A stretch of 64,000 nucleotides of DNA from Aeolococcus sp050734155 (GCA_050734155.1 JBOHUD010000064.1:145900-209899), one strand, 5' to 3'. Shown: positions 17,409 to 26,475, numbered from the stretch's first letter. The notes: generated by a model from the sequence alone, not told the origin. Program-made: numbers and translations.

Positions 17409-18054
17409 ATGCTCCCCCGACCACGCGCGCGCCGCGTTCTCCAGCTCTTCGCCGGGCTCGTGCTCTACGGGGTCAGCGACGGCATGCTGCTGCTCGGCGG
17501 CCTCGGCGTCGACCCCTGGGACGTGCTGCACCAGGGGCTCTCACGACGAACCGGGATCGCCGTGGGCACCTGGGCGATCGTGGTCGGCGTGGTGGTGCTG
17601 CTCCTCTGGATTCCGCTGCGACAGCGCCCCGGGCTGGGCACGCTGGCCAACGCCATGGTCATCGGCGTGGTCATCAACGTGGTGCTGGCGGTGGCTCCCA
17701 CCCCGCGCGGAGTGCCCCTCCAGCTGGTGGTAATGCTCGGCGGCGTCGGCCTCAACGGGCTCGCCACCGGCGCGTACATCGGGGCCGGTCTCGGTCCGGG
17801 CCCGCGCGACGGGTTGATGACCGGGCTCGCATCGCGCGGCCACTCGCTGCCTGGTGCGCACCAGCATCGAGCTGAGCGTGCTGGTCGGCGGATGGCTCCT
17901 CGGCGGCACGGTCGGCCTGGGCACGGTGGTCTACGCGCTCGCGATCGGTCCCCTGGCGCAGATCTTCGTGCCCATGCTGGCGGTCGATCGCGCACAGAGA
18001 CCGTCGCGGCCAGCGCCGCGATCGCTCATCGAGGGCACCCCGCGGGCCAACTGA
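17409..18054 (+). pseudogene. YczE/YyaS-like integral membrane protein, frameshifted
   Basis: Frame 1 (17409 to about 17850) encodes a membrane protein with VLYGVSDGMLLLGGLGVDPWD, TWAIVVGVVVLLLWIPL and GAGLGPGPRDGLMTGL, typical of the YczE family. After about 17847 the homology continues in the next frame (LVRTSIELSVLVGGWLLGG ... LAIGPLAQIFVPML) up to a stop at 18054. Removing one base near the CTGCCTGG at 17847-17854 would restore a 215-residue protein, the normal family length. This is either a recent +1 frameshift or a base-calling error. The function of the family is unknown. The first frame runs on to 18467 only as low-complexity noise. Confidence 0.75.
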
Positions 18055-18101
18055 CACCAGGGCGTCAGCCCGGGCGCCGCGGGCGTCCCGGCAGCCTAGG
18101 T

Positions 18102-18293
18102 CTAGGGACGCGGGCCGGGATGCGGGGATCGCTGTGCCCACCAGCGCGGCCTGCGCTCGCGGATCGGAGCCTTCTGCGGGACGGCCTCAGGTTCCCCCTC
18201 GCCGAACAACCAGGAGAGCCGCCGCACCTCGCCCGGCGCCCTCTCCCACTCGATCCCCTCGAGGAGGTCGCCGTCTGCGCGTCTGCGTCTCAT
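18102..18293 (-). CDS. Small hypothetical protein (63 aa)
   Basis: A short basic ORF (MRRRRADGDLLEGIEWERAP...) with AAGGGA 9 nt upstream of its ATG. It is not recognisable as any family, though the central IEWERAPGEVRRLSWLFGEGE segment looks protein-like. It sits in the 396-nt stretch between the YczE remnant and the 2-hydroxyacid dehydrogenase gene. Apart from this ORF I see nothing in that stretch except a possible minus-strand TACAGT near 18376. Coding status is uncertain. Confidence 0.35.
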   Translation of the reverse strand: MRRRRADGDLLEGIEWERAPGEVRRLSWLFGEGEPEAVPQKAPIRERRPRWWAQRSPHPGPRP

Positions 18294-18450
18294 GCGTGGA
18301 TTCCCTTCACGCGCCTGGTTGGGTCAACGTGGCATGCGTTGCTGCGTTGCCGTGATGCGTCGAGTTCACCTCGACTGTACCGTCGGCACCACGCCACTCG
18401 GTCACGGCCCGGCTACCCAACGCAACGGCGCCATGACAAGCGGACGCTGA

Positions 18451-19368
18451 TCAGTAGCCGCCCCTGACGATGTTGAGCAGCGTCTCGCCGGCGACGTACC
18501 GGCGCACCTGCGCTCCTGCGAAGCGCCAGGCGCGTTCGTACACCCGCTCCACTGCGCCGCCGATGTGGGGCGTGATCAGGGTGCCCGGTGCCGACCACAG
18601 GGCGTGACCGTCGGGGAGCGGCTCGGGATCGGTGACATCGAGGGCGCAGCGGACGTGCCCAGTGCGCAGCGCAGCCAGGAGAGCTTGTGTGTCGACGATC
18701 GCACCGCGCGCCGCGTTGACCAGCAGCGCGCCATCGTGCATCGCCGCCAGGAAACCGGCATCGACCATACCGTGTGTCTCGGCAGTGAGCGGCAGGAGGA
18801 TGACCACGACGTCGGCGTCGCCGAGAAGGTTGGGGACATCATCGATGCCGTGCACGGCCTCACGGGCGCGGCGGGCCACCCGGACGACGCGGACCCCGAA
18901 GGGCTCGAGGCGCCGCTCCAGCGCGCGGCCGATCGATCCGTGGCCCAGGATCAGCACTGTCGTCCCCTCCAGGTCGGCGCCGCCCACGAACTGCCAGGCC
19001 GCGTTGCCCTGGGACACCACGCACTCCGGAAGATGCCGTCGCATCGCCAGCATCACCATCACGACCCATTCCGCCACGGAGGCGTCGTGCACGCCCGAGC
19101 CGTCGCAGAGGATGACGTCCGATGGGAGGTGATCGACCAGCGTGTCCACACCCGCACTGAGTGTCTGCACCACGCGCAGGTCGCGGAGCTGGGGAAGGAT
19201 CTCGATGGTGCGCGCGGCATCGAAGCCGGCGATGAGGATGTCGGCGTGCTGCGGCGCATCGTCGATGTCACCGGCAGCCGGGACCCTGCGGACATCGACG
19301 TCCTCGGGGAGGAAGCGGCGGTACCGCGACGGCAGGGGCGCGGAGGTCCAGACGGTGGCAGCGGGCAC
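18451..19368 (-). CDS. D-isomer-specific 2-hydroxyacid dehydrogenase
   Basis: 305 residues. Rossmann motif GHGSIGRALERRL near 145, catalytic Arg in NAARGAIVD, the Glu region CALDVTDPEPLPDG and catalytic His in TPHIGGAVER. It belongs to the phosphoglycerate/glyoxylate/hydroxypyruvate reductase family and would interconvert a 2-keto acid and a D-2-hydroxy acid with NAD(P)H. The substrate cannot be assigned. GTG 19368 has TAGTCT 6 nt upstream and no Shine-Dalgarno, which suggests a leaderless mRNA. Confidence 0.93.
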   Translation of the reverse strand: MPAATVWTSAPLPSRYRRFLPEDVDVRRVPAAGDIDDAPQHADILIAGFDAARTIEILPQLRDLRVVQTLSAGVDTLVDHLPSDVILCDGSGVHDASVAEWVVMVMLAMRRHLPECVVSQGNAAWQFVGGADLEGTTVLILGHGSIGRALERRLEPFGVRVVRVARRAREAVHGIDDVPNLLGDADVVVILLPLTAETHGMVDAGFLAAMHDGALLVNAARGAIVDTQALLAALRTGHVRCALDVTDPEPLPDGHALWSAPGTLITPHIGGAVERVYERAWRFAGAQVRRYVAGETLLNIVRGGY

Positions 19369-19374
19369 CCGCAG

Positions 19375-19380
19375 AGACTA
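19375..19380 (-). promoter_or_regulatory. Likely -10 element of the 2-hydroxyacid dehydrogenase gene
   Basis: TAGTCT on the minus strand, 6 nt before GTG 19368, with no ribosome binding site between them. Confidence 0.55.
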
Positions 19381-19459
19381 ACCGGACCGGGCGCCACCCA
19401 GGCCGGCATCGACCTGGACCCACTAATGTGCGGGCTGAACTTCAAGGAGGACAGGTGAC

Positions 19460-19867
19460 ATGGACATGAAACTCGAGCTGGTGCCAGTCCCGGTGTCTGA
19501 TGTCGACCGCGCCAAGGCCTTCTACTCCGAGAAGGTCGGCTTCCGGCTGGACACGGACCAGCAGTTGAACGAGGCAATACGTTTCGTTCAGCTGACGCCT
19601 CCGGGATCAGCCTGCTCGATTGCCCTGGGCGAGGGCATCACCCAGCAGCAGCCGGGTTCCCTCGACGGCCTGCTGCTGGTGGTGAAGGACATCCGGGCCA
19701 CGCATGCCGAGCTGACCCGGCGCGGTGTCCAGGTCAGTGAGCCCGCGATGCAACCGTGGGGCGCGACCCATGCCGACTTCAGTGACCCGGACGGCAATCG
19801 CTGGACGCTGCAACAGCCGGCGGTGCGCGATGCCCAGGGTGGACCAGAGCCGCTCCCCGGCCTGTGA
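19460..19867 (+). CDS. VOC (glyoxalase/bleomycin-resistance fold) family protein
   Basis: 135 residues with the vicinal-oxygen-chelate pattern: a first half LVPVPVSDVDRAKAFYSEKVGF and a C-terminal THADFSDPDGNRWTLQQP. One beta-alpha-beta-beta-beta pair is expected per subunit. Members bind divalent metals and act as isomerases, dioxygenases or antibiotic-binding proteins; the role here is unknown. AGGAGG at about 19445 precedes the ATG, and TAATGT at 19424-19429 is a plausible -10, so this gene has a normal leader, unlike its divergent neighbour. Confidence 0.88.
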   Translation: MDMKLELVPVPVSDVDRAKAFYSEKVGFRLDTDQQLNEAIRFVQLTPPGSACSIALGEGITQQQPGSLDGLLLVVKDIRATHAELTRRGVQVSEPAMQPWGATHADFSDPDGNRWTLQQPAVRDAQGGPEPLPGL

Positions 19868-19888
19868 GGGCGGCGGCCGACCGTAGCC

Positions 19889-20242
19889 TCAGCGGATGAA
19901 GACGAGGCCCAGGTAGAGAAGGCCGATCGCCAGGGCGACCGAGCCGCAGACGATGCCGGTTATGGCCATGCCCTTTGCGGGCATGCCCGTCATCCGGTTG
20001 GCACGCTGCAGGCCCACGCCGCTGAGCGAGACGGCGATGACGCCGAGGATGACCCCGATGAACGGAAGCCAGAACAGTGCGATGCCGACGATGCCGGTGA
20101 CGCCGCCGGCGGTACCGATCCCATTGCCTGCGGCGGAGATCATGGAGGACGGCGGCGGCTGCGGGGCGTACGACAGTTGAGGAGAGGGTGGCGGCGGCGG
20201 CGGCGGCACGCCTGCGCCTCCGGCTGGAATCTGCGACATCAT
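19889..20242 (-). CDS. DUF4190 small membrane protein with proline-rich N-terminus
   Basis: 117 residues. The first 33 are Pro-rich (PPPPPPPSPQLS), then two membrane helices (about 48-75 and 90-117) separated by the ANRMTGMPAKGMAITGIV loop characteristic of DUF4190. Function unknown; such proteins are frequent in actinobacteria and relatives. Two adjacent ATGs (20242 and 20239) can serve as start; GGGGAG fits the second slightly better. Confidence 0.85.
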   Translation of the reverse strand: MMSQIPAGGAGVPPPPPPPSPQLSYAPQPPPSSMISAAGNGIGTAGGVTGIVGIALFWLPFIGVILGVIAVSLSGVGLQRANRMTGMPAKGMAITGIVCGSVALAIGLLYLGLVFIR

Positions 20243-20312
20243 CGGCTCCCCACTTGCGCTGAGGCCCGCAGCGATGGGTGCACCGTACTCCGCCCCGAGT
20301 GGCCTGGCAAGC

Positions 20313-21281
20313 TCACCGTATGTACATGAAGTTGCGTTTCAGCACGTCCAGGTTGTCCACGGCGAGGGCGGTGCCGCGCACCGTGCAGGCGTCGGGTTCG
20401 CTGGCCACCCTCGCGGAGGAGCCGGCCAGAGCCGCGACGTGACGCTCGAGCCCCTCCAGGCGGGCGCCCCCGCCGGTGAGGATCAGCCCGCCTCCCCTGA
20501 GGTCACGGCGCAGGCTGGGAGGCGTGTCGGCGAGCACCGCTAACAGGGCGTCATCGAGAGGCCGGAGGTGCTCACCGACGAGGCTGGTCAGCTCGTGCGA
20601 GGAGAGCAGCACCCCGCCGATCTCTCCGGTGCGCTCCTCGTGCGACGCCGCCACCAGCAGGCGCGCCGCCGACTGCAGCTCGGCGTGGCCGAGAGCGACC
20701 CCGTGCACCGAATGCACGTGGGCAGCGAGTCGATCGAACATGTCGTCAGAGCCGGTGGACAGCGATCGGCTGGCCACCGTGCCCTCGAGTGAGAGGACGG
20801 CGATGTCCGTCTTGCCGGCGCCGATGTCCATGACCAGATGGGGACGCGGTGAGGTGACGGCCACGCCCGCTCCCATGGCGGCGGCGATGGCCGCGTCGAT
20901 CAGGTAGACGGTGCGGGAGCCGGCCCGTGCGGCGGCCTCGAGCACCGCGCGGCGGTCGTCGCCGCTCATCCCGGAGCGGACGGCGATGACCACGTCCGGC
21001 TTGAAGATGCGCTGCCTGCCCACGGCACGGTTGAGAGCGTGGTGCACCATGGCGGCGAGCGCGCGCCGATCGGCGATGTCGCCACCGCGCAGGGGGCGGC
21101 GGAGCTCGAGGCTGGGGTCCTCGGCGGCGGCCTGGAGCGCGGCTGCGCCGAACATGCTCATGGCCGGCTCACCCGCCCGGATGGCCACCACCGACGGCTC
21201 GGCGACCAGGGTTGCCTCGCCGCGGGTGATGACCCTGATGGTGGCCGTGCCCAGGTCCACGCCGAGCTTCTTGCCGAGCAA
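20313..21281 (-). CDS. mreB: MreB/FtsA-like actin-fold protein (MreB family)
   Basis: 322 residues from TTG 21281. Starts LGKKLGVDLGTATIRVI (phosphate-1 loop), has VMDIGAGKTDIAVLSLEG (phosphate-2) and GLILTGGGARLEG (adenosine), the actin-fold triad used by MreB. It would polymerise under the membrane and guide cell-wall insertion. The open frame extends upstream to 21392 inside murA but is not MreB-like there, so TTG 21281, 11 nt after the murA stop, is the best start. Several stretches are shorter or more divergent than canonical MreB, and mreC/mreD do not follow, so a diverged Mbl-type paralogue is possible. Confidence 0.85.
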   Translation of the reverse strand: MLGKKLGVDLGTATIRVITRGEATLVAEPSVVAIRAGEPAMSMFGAAALQAAAEDPSLELRRPLRGGDIADRRALAAMVHHALNRAVGRQRIFKPDVVIAVRSGMSGDDRRAVLEAAARAGSRTVYLIDAAIAAAMGAGVAVTSPRPHLVMDIGAGKTDIAVLSLEGTVASRSLSTGSDDMFDRLAAHVHSVHGVALGHAELQSAARLLVAASHEERTGEIGGVLLSSHELTSLVGEHLRPLDDALLAVLADTPPSLRRDLRGGGLILTGGGARLEGLERHVAALAGSSARVASEPDACTVRGTALAVDNLDVLKRNFMYIR

Positions 21282-21291
21282 CGCCGAGGCC

Positions 21292-22599
21292 TCAGTCCCC
21301 GACCACGCCGCTGAGGTCGCGCACCGCCGGCTCAGTTCCTCCCTCGATGGAGATCCGCTGCACATCGGCGCCGAGGCCGCGCAGCTTCTCATCGAGTGAC
21401 TCGTAGCCGCGATCGAGGTGATAGACCGAGTCGAGATCGCTGGTGCCCTGTGCGCAGAGCGCCGCGATGACCAGCGCGGCGCCGGAGCGGATGTCCGGGA
21501 TGGTGGCGCGGGTGGCGTGCAGCGCGACCGGCCCCTCGATGATCGCGCTGCGTCCCTCCACGCCGATCCTGGCCCCGAAATCGAGAAGGGCCGGCAGGTG
21601 ACGGAACCTGTTCTCGTACAGCGCCTCGCTGACGATGCTGACGCCCGTCGCCTGGGTCATGAGCGCGCAGTACTGTGGCTGCAGGTCGGTGGCGAAGCCC
21701 GGGTGCGGCCAGGTGGTGACGTCGACGGCGTGGAGCGGCGCGCCGCGCACGCGCACCTCGCTGGCGCCCTCGATCACCTCGGCGCCGGCGCTGCGCAGCT
21801 TGTTGATCAACCAGCGCACGTCGCTGGGACGCATCCTGTCGATCGTCACCTCCCCACCCGTGGCCGCCGCCGCCACCATGTAGGTCCCGGCCTCGATGTA
21901 ATCGGTGGTGACGCTGTGGGTGGTGCCGTGCAGGAGACCGCTCTGGCCCTCGATGACGATCAGCTCGCTGCCGGCGCCGGCGATGTGCGCCCCCATGCCC
22001 ACCAGGCAGCGCACCAGGTCGAACACGTGCGGCTCGCGGGCGGCGTTGGAGATGACGGTGATGCCGTCGGCGAGCACCGCCGCCATGATCAGGTTCTCCG
22101 TCCCGGTGACGGTGGGGATGTCGAGGTCGATGCGCGCCCCGCTCAGCCGGCGCGCCTGCGCGGCGTACATGTCGGCACGCTCCTCCACCGCCGCACCCAT
22201 GAGGCGCAGACCTTCGAGGTGCTGCTCGACGCGGCGCATCCCGATGTCGTCGCCGCCCGGCTTGGCGATGGCGGCCTCGCCGGTGCGGGCGATCAGAGCT
22301 CCCAGGAGAAGGAACGAGCCCCGCATCCGGCGGGTGAGGTCGGCCCCCACCTCGACCGAGCGCACCGCCCCGGCATGGAGGCGCCACGACGAGGGCGAGA
22401 GACGATCGACGGTCACGCCCAGGTGGCGCAGCATGGCGGCCATCGCCTCGATGTCCTCGATGTCGGGCACGTTGCGCAGCTCGAGAGGCTCATCGGTGAG
22501 CAGGGCGGCGGCCATCACCGGGAGGGCGGCGTTCTTGCTCCCCGAGATCGAGACGGTGCCGTGCAGGGGTCGCGGCCCGGAGATGCGCAGGAGGTCCAT
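21292..22599 (-). CDS. murA: UDP-N-acetylglucosamine 1-carboxyvinyltransferase MurA, Asp117 type
   Basis: 435 residues from ATG 22599. MurA motifs: SGSKNAALPVMAAALL with Lys22, the UDP-GlcNAc region, and FATDLQPQYCAL with the catalytic Asp. It transfers enolpyruvate from PEP to UDP-GlcNAc, the first committed step of peptidoglycan synthesis. The active-site loop reads KPGGDDIG: the Cys attacked by fosfomycin (Cys115 in E. coli) is Asp at position 117, as in Mycobacterium tuberculosis. The enzyme should be active but fosfomycin-insensitive. TACGTT at 22610-22615 is 10 nt before the ATG. The 462-codon frame starting at 22680 is longer than the family needs. Confidence 0.95.
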   Translation of the reverse strand: MDLLRISGPRPLHGTVSISGSKNAALPVMAAALLTDEPLELRNVPDIEDIEAMAAMLRHLGVTVDRLSPSSWRLHAGAVRSVEVGADLTRRMRGSFLLLGALIARTGEAAIAKPGGDDIGMRRVEQHLEGLRLMGAAVEERADMYAAQARRLSGARIDLDIPTVTGTENLIMAAVLADGITVISNAAREPHVFDLVRCLVGMGAHIAGAGSELIVIEGQSGLLHGTTHSVTTDYIEAGTYMVAAAATGGEVTIDRMRPSDVRWLINKLRSAGAEVIEGASEVRVRGAPLHAVDVTTWPHPGFATDLQPQYCALMTQATGVSIVSEALYENRFRHLPALLDFGARIGVEGRSAIIEGPVALHATRATIPDIRSGAALVIAALCAQGTSDLDSVYHLDRGYESLDEKLRGLGADVQRISIEGGTEPAVRDLSGVVGD

Positions 22600-22712
22600 C
22601 AGCGCGGTAAACGTATCCCACAGGGGGTCGGATGTGCGGGCGCCGGGGCACATCTGAGCGCCGATCGGCGACACTGACACGACTGATCGTCAGGAATCGG
22701 AGAGACCCCGCC

Positions 22713-23789
22713 ATGGCCACCGCGACCGCAACCTCCCTGGGCCGGATCGAGAGCCTGCTCGGCAGCGAGGCAAGCGCCCTGCTCGAGCACCGCTGCGAGA
22801 CCGTGCCCACCCGGCTGCTCCATCTTCCCGGGCCGGACTTCGTCGACCGGGTGGTGGCGGCGAGCGATCGCAGCGTCCGCGTGCTGCGCAGCCTGGAGAC
22901 GCTCTTCGACCACGGCCGCCTGGCCGGGACCGGGTACCTCTCGATCCTCCCCGTCGACCAGGGCATCGAGCACTCGGCGGGCGCCTCATTCGCGGCCAAC
23001 CCCGCCTATTTCGATGGCGAGCGGATCGTCGAGCTGGCCGTCGAGGGGGGCTGCAACGCGGTCGCGTCCACCGTCGGCGTGCTGGGCTCGGTGGCGCGGC
23101 GCTGGGCGCATCGCATCCCGTTCATCGCCAAGCTCAACCACAACGAGCTGCTCACCTATCCCAACCGCTTCGACCAGGTGATGTTCGGCAACGTGCAGCA
23201 GGCGTGGGAGATGGGCGCGGTGGCGGTCGGGGCCACCATCTACTTCGGCTCGGAGGAGGGGATGCGCCAGCTCCGGGAGGTCACCGAGGCGTTCCAGGAA
23301 GCGCACGAGCTGGGCATGGCGACCGTGCTCTGGTGCTACCTGCGCAACAACGCCTTCAAGAAGGACGGCGTCGACTACCACACCGCCGCCGACCTCACCG
23401 GCCAGGCCAACCACCTCGGCGTGACCATCCAGGCGGACATCATCAAGCAGAAGCTGCCCACCAACAATGGTGGGTTCACCGCGCTCGACTTCGGCAAGAC
23501 CGCCGCGGCGGTGTACGACAGGCTGAGCAGCGACAACCCCATCGACCTGACCCGCTACCAGCTGCTCAACTGCTACTCGGGACGATCGCCGCTCATCAAC
23601 AGCGGCGGCGAGTCCAGGGGCGCCGGCGATCTCGCCGAGGCGGTGCGCACCGCGGTCATCAACAAGCGCGCCGGCGGGGCGGGGCTGATCACCGGGCGCA
23701 AGGCCTTCCAGCGTCCCACCGCGGAGGGGATCGAGCTGCTCAACGCGGTGCAGGACGTGTACCTGCACGACGGGGTGACCGTGGCATGA
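22713..23789 (+). CDS. Class I fructose-bisphosphate aldolase (FbaB/DhnA type)
   Basis: 358 residues from ATG 22713, with GGAGAG 8 nt upstream. TIM-barrel signatures of the archaeal-type class I aldolase: ILPVDQGIEHSAG, FIAKLNHNELLTYP, and IQADIIKQKLPTNNGG, where a Lys is the likely Schiff-base residue. It cleaves fructose-1,6-bisphosphate in glycolysis or condenses trioses in gluconeogenesis without metal. The stop overlaps the ATG of the next gene (ATGA), so the two are coupled. An open frame upstream to 22632 is unsupported. Confidence 0.94.
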   Translation: MATATATSLGRIESLLGSEASALLEHRCETVPTRLLHLPGPDFVDRVVAASDRSVRVLRSLETLFDHGRLAGTGYLSILPVDQGIEHSAGASFAANPAYFDGERIVELAVEGGCNAVASTVGVLGSVARRWAHRIPFIAKLNHNELLTYPNRFDQVMFGNVQQAWEMGAVAVGATIYFGSEEGMRQLREVTEAFQEAHELGMATVLWCYLRNNAFKKDGVDYHTAADLTGQANHLGVTIQADIIKQKLPTNNGGFTALDFGKTAAAVYDRLSSDNPIDLTRYQLLNCYSGRSPLINSGGESRGAGDLAEAVRTAVINKRAGGAGLITGRKAFQRPTAEGIELLNAVQDVYLHDGVTVA

Positions 23790-24169
23790 GCGATCTCGCC
23801 GGCTCCTCGGAGGGCGACAGCGAGCTGGCGGAGCCGGTCGGCGGGGCGCCCACCCCGGCGGCCGGCCCGGCGGCCGGCGATGCGGAGGACGACGCCGCGG
23901 ATCCAAGGGACGACCTGGCGGTGAGCACCAGGCATCGCCAGCGGCCCAACAAGGCGGTCCTCCTTCTCGGAGCGCTGGTGGTGGCGGTCATCGCCCAGGT
24001 GGTGATGACCTGGTTGGTGCTCGCCGCGACCACCCAGCTGCGTGATCAGTCCACCATCGCCAACGGGCTGCAGCGCTGCATCATCCATGCCCAGCTCAAC
24101 GTGAACAGCACCACCGACCCGTCGGGGAGCGCCTACAAGGCTGCCGTCCAGAGCTGCATCAACCGGTGA
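23786..24169 (+). CDS. Hypothetical single-pass membrane protein
   Basis: 127 residues from ATG 23786, coupled to the aldolase stop. The first 50 residues are acidic and Ala/Pro-rich, then a single hydrophobic helix (about 54-83, AVLLLGALVVAVIAQVVMTW), then a short domain with two Cys (QRCIIHAQ and QSCINR) that could form a disulfide outside. It is not recognised as a known family. The coupling to an aldolase gene gives no clear functional hint. Confidence 0.7.
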   Translation: MSDLAGSSEGDSELAEPVGGAPTPAAGPAAGDAEDDAADPRDDLAVSTRHRQRPNKAVLLLGALVVAVIAQVVMTWLVLAATTQLRDQSTIANGLQRCIIHAQLNVNSTTDPSGSAYKAAVQSCINR

Positions 24170-24214
24170 CCGTGGCCTGAGCGCCGCTGCGGGTCCAGGG
24201 GTGCGGTGCCGACC

Positions 24215-25417
24215 TCACCTCCCGCGCAGCTCCCGGCGGGCGATCGACTGCAGGTGCACCTCGTCGGGGCCGTCGAGGATGCGCAGGGCGCGCGTCCACG
24301 CATACATCCGCGCCAGGGGGAGGTCATTGCTCATGCCCGCCCCACCATGCACCTGGATGGCGCGATCGACCACCGCGCAGGCCACCTGCGGGGCCGCCAC
24401 CTTGATGGCCGCGATCTCGGTGCGCGCAGCCTTGGTGCCCTGCGTGTCCATCAGCCACGCCGCCCTGTGGCAGAGCAGCCGCACCTGCTCCAGCTCGACG
24501 CGTGAGCGGGCGATCGCCTGCTGCACAACGCCCTGCTCGGCGAGCAGCTTGCCGAACGCGGTCCTGGTGCGAGCGCGCTCGCACATCAGCGCCAGCGCCC
24601 GCTCGGCGGTGCCGATGACGCGCATGCAGTGGTGGATCCGCCCTGGCCCGAGCCGTGCCTGGGCGATGGCGAACGCACCGCCGCGCTCGCCGACGAGGTT
24701 GGCGGCGGGCACGCGCACCTCGTCGAACATCACCTCGCAGTGGCTCCCCGGGTCGTCGTAGCCGAAGACCTGGAGCTGGCGCACCACCTGGACCCCGGGT
24801 GCCTCCATGGGCACCAGGACGAAGGAGTGACGCCGGTGCGGCTCGGCGTCGGGATCGCTGAGACCCATGAGCAGCGAAACGCGCGCCCGGGGATGGGCGG
24901 CACCGCTGGTCCACCACTTGCGGCCGGTGACGACGAGCTCGTCGCCATCCTGCTCGATGCGACAGCTGATGTTGGTGGGATCGCTGCTGGCCACGTCCGG
25001 CTCGGTCATGGCCACGCAGGATCGGATCTCCCCGGCAAGCAGCGGCCTCAGCCATGTCTCCTGCTGCTCCGGCGTGCCGAAGATCGCCAGCACCTCCATG
25101 TTGCCGGTGTCCGGGGCCGAGCAGTTGATCGCCTCCGGGGCGATCAGGCTGTGGCCGGTGATCTCGGCGAGGGGCGCGTACTCCAGCGTGGTGAGACCGG
25201 CGCCGAATCGCCTGTCGGGCAGGAAGAGGTTCCACAGACCGCGCGAGCGTGCCTCGCTCTTGAGGTCCTCCATGACCGCGGGAATGTGGTGCGGCACCGT
25301 CGCCGCCGAGAACTCCGCGAAGTACCGCTCCTCGGCGGGCATCACGTGCGTGGTCATGAAATCCCAGAGCTGCTCACGCAGCTCGAGGACCCGGGGCGAG
25401 TGGGCGAAGTCCATCAT
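24215..25417 (-). CDS. Acyl-CoA dehydrogenase
   Basis: 400 residues, normal length. FAD/acyl-CoA motifs: CVAMTEPDVASSDPTN, VVTGRKWWTSGAAHP, and the C-terminal QVHGGAGMSNDLPLARMYAW with RILDGPDEVHLQSIARRE. It oxidises acyl-CoA to enoyl-CoA in fatty-acid catabolism. The start overlaps the stop of the phosphotransferase gene (ATGA). This pairing parallels the animal ACAD10/11 fusion and bacterial operons that handle 4-hydroxy fatty acids, so a role in 4-hydroxyacyl-CoA turnover is a reasonable inference. Confidence 0.95.
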   Translation of the reverse strand: MMDFAHSPRVLELREQLWDFMTTHVMPAEERYFAEFSAATVPHHIPAVMEDLKSEARSRGLWNLFLPDRRFGAGLTTLEYAPLAEITGHSLIAPEAINCSAPDTGNMEVLAIFGTPEQQETWLRPLLAGEIRSCVAMTEPDVASSDPTNISCRIEQDGDELVVTGRKWWTSGAAHPRARVSLLMGLSDPDAEPHRRHSFVLVPMEAPGVQVVRQLQVFGYDDPGSHCEVMFDEVRVPAANLVGERGGAFAIAQARLGPGRIHHCMRVIGTAERALALMCERARTRTAFGKLLAEQGVVQQAIARSRVELEQVRLLCHRAAWLMDTQGTKAARTEIAAIKVAAPQVACAVVDRAIQVHGGAGMSNDLPLARMYAWTRALRILDGPDEVHLQSIARRELRGR

Positions 25418-26475
25418 GATCCTCCCGAGAGTCCGGCGAGCCCGGAGGCGCTCGCCCTGTCCAGCGCACGCTCGACGATGCGCGGCACCGCCGGGCCCAT
25501 GGTCTCGAAGCCGTCACCGACTGTCATCCCCAGGAGGAAACGGGCGTTGATCCCCTCCGCGATGATGGCCAGCTTGTAGTGACCGAGCGCGACGTACCAC
25601 TCCAGGTTGCCCAGGTCGCGCCGGCTGCGCGTCGCGTAGAAGGCGATCATCTGCTCGCGCGAGGGGAACCCCTCGCCCAGGCTGACCCGGCCGCCGGGCA
25701 GGGCGGACGCCGCCGGGTCGGCCCTGTCGGTGACCCAGTACACCACCAGCAGGCCGAGGTCGCAGAGAGGATCGCCGACTGTGCTCATCTCCCAGTCGAC
25801 CACCGCCGCGATCCGCCGGGGATCGCCGGGCGCGTAGATGACGTTGTCGAAGCGATAGTCGCCGTGCACGATCCCCGGCGCCGACTGCGCCGGCACGCCG
25901 GCGAGCAGGCGGCGGTGCAGCTCCTCGATGGCCGGCAGCTCGCGGGTCTTGGACGCCTCCCACTGCTGCCACCAGCGCCGCACCTGGCGCTCGAGAAACC
26001 CCTGCGGGCGCCCGAAGCCCTCCAGTCCCACCTCGGCGGGGACCACCGAGTGGAGGTCGAGGAGGGTGTCGATGAGAGCAATCGACATCGCCTCCGCCGT
26101 GACCGCCGTCGCCGGCCAGGCGGCGGGAAGCATCTCGCGGACCACGTGGCCGTCGACGAAATCCATGATGTAGAACGGCGCCCCGATGACGGCCAGGTCG
26201 GCGCAGAACAGCACCGCTCCCGGGACCGGGATGGCGGTGCTCTGAAGCGCGCTGATGACCCGCCACTCGCGCGCCATGTCGTGGGCGGTGGGCAGCACGT
26301 GGGCCAGCGGCGGACGCCGCACCACCCACTGCCGCCGGTCGTCGCTGACGGTGTAGGTCAGGTTGGAGCGGCCCCCCGCGATCACCTCGGCGCGCAGCGG
26401 CCCGGCGATGTCCAGCCCGCCGGAGTCCATGAACGTGCCCAGCGCGCTGAGGTCGAGACCCGGCGGGCTGTCCAT
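25414..26475 (-). CDS. Phosphotransferase family protein (APH fold, ACAD10/11-kinase-like)
   Basis: 353 residues from ATG 26475; a TTG at 26484 is the longer alternative. Kinase motifs: GGRSNLTYTV (nucleotide loop), IVHGDYRFDNVIY (catalytic loop) and VVDWEMSTVGDPLCDLGLLV (metal). Coupled to the acyl-CoA dehydrogenase gene downstream, so it probably phosphorylates a hydroxyacyl-CoA rather than an aminoglycoside. TAGGCT at 26484-26489, 8 nt before ATG 26475, favours the ATG and a leaderless transcript. Confidence 0.9.
   Translation of the reverse strand: MDSPPGLDLSALGTFMDSGGLDIAGPLRAEVIAGGRSNLTYTVSDDRRQWVVRRPPLAHVLPTAHDMAREWRVISALQSTAIPVPGAVLFCADLAVIGAPFYIMDFVDGHVVREMLPAAWPATAVTAEAMSIALIDTLLDLHSVVPAEVGLEGFGRPQGFLERQVRRWWQQWEASKTRELPAIEELHRRLLAGVPAQSAPGIVHGDYRFDNVIYAPGDPRRIAAVVDWEMSTVGDPLCDLGLLVVYWVTDRADPAASALPGGRVSLGEGFPSREQMIAFYATRSRRDLGNLEWYVALGHYKLAIIAEGINARFLLGMTVGDGFETMGPAVPRIVERALDRASASGLAGLSGGS

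Noticed and set aside
25414..26475. Aminoglycoside resistance kinase
   Set aside because: APH fold is present, but coupling to an acyl-CoA dehydrogenase points to the ACAD10/11-like kinase group.
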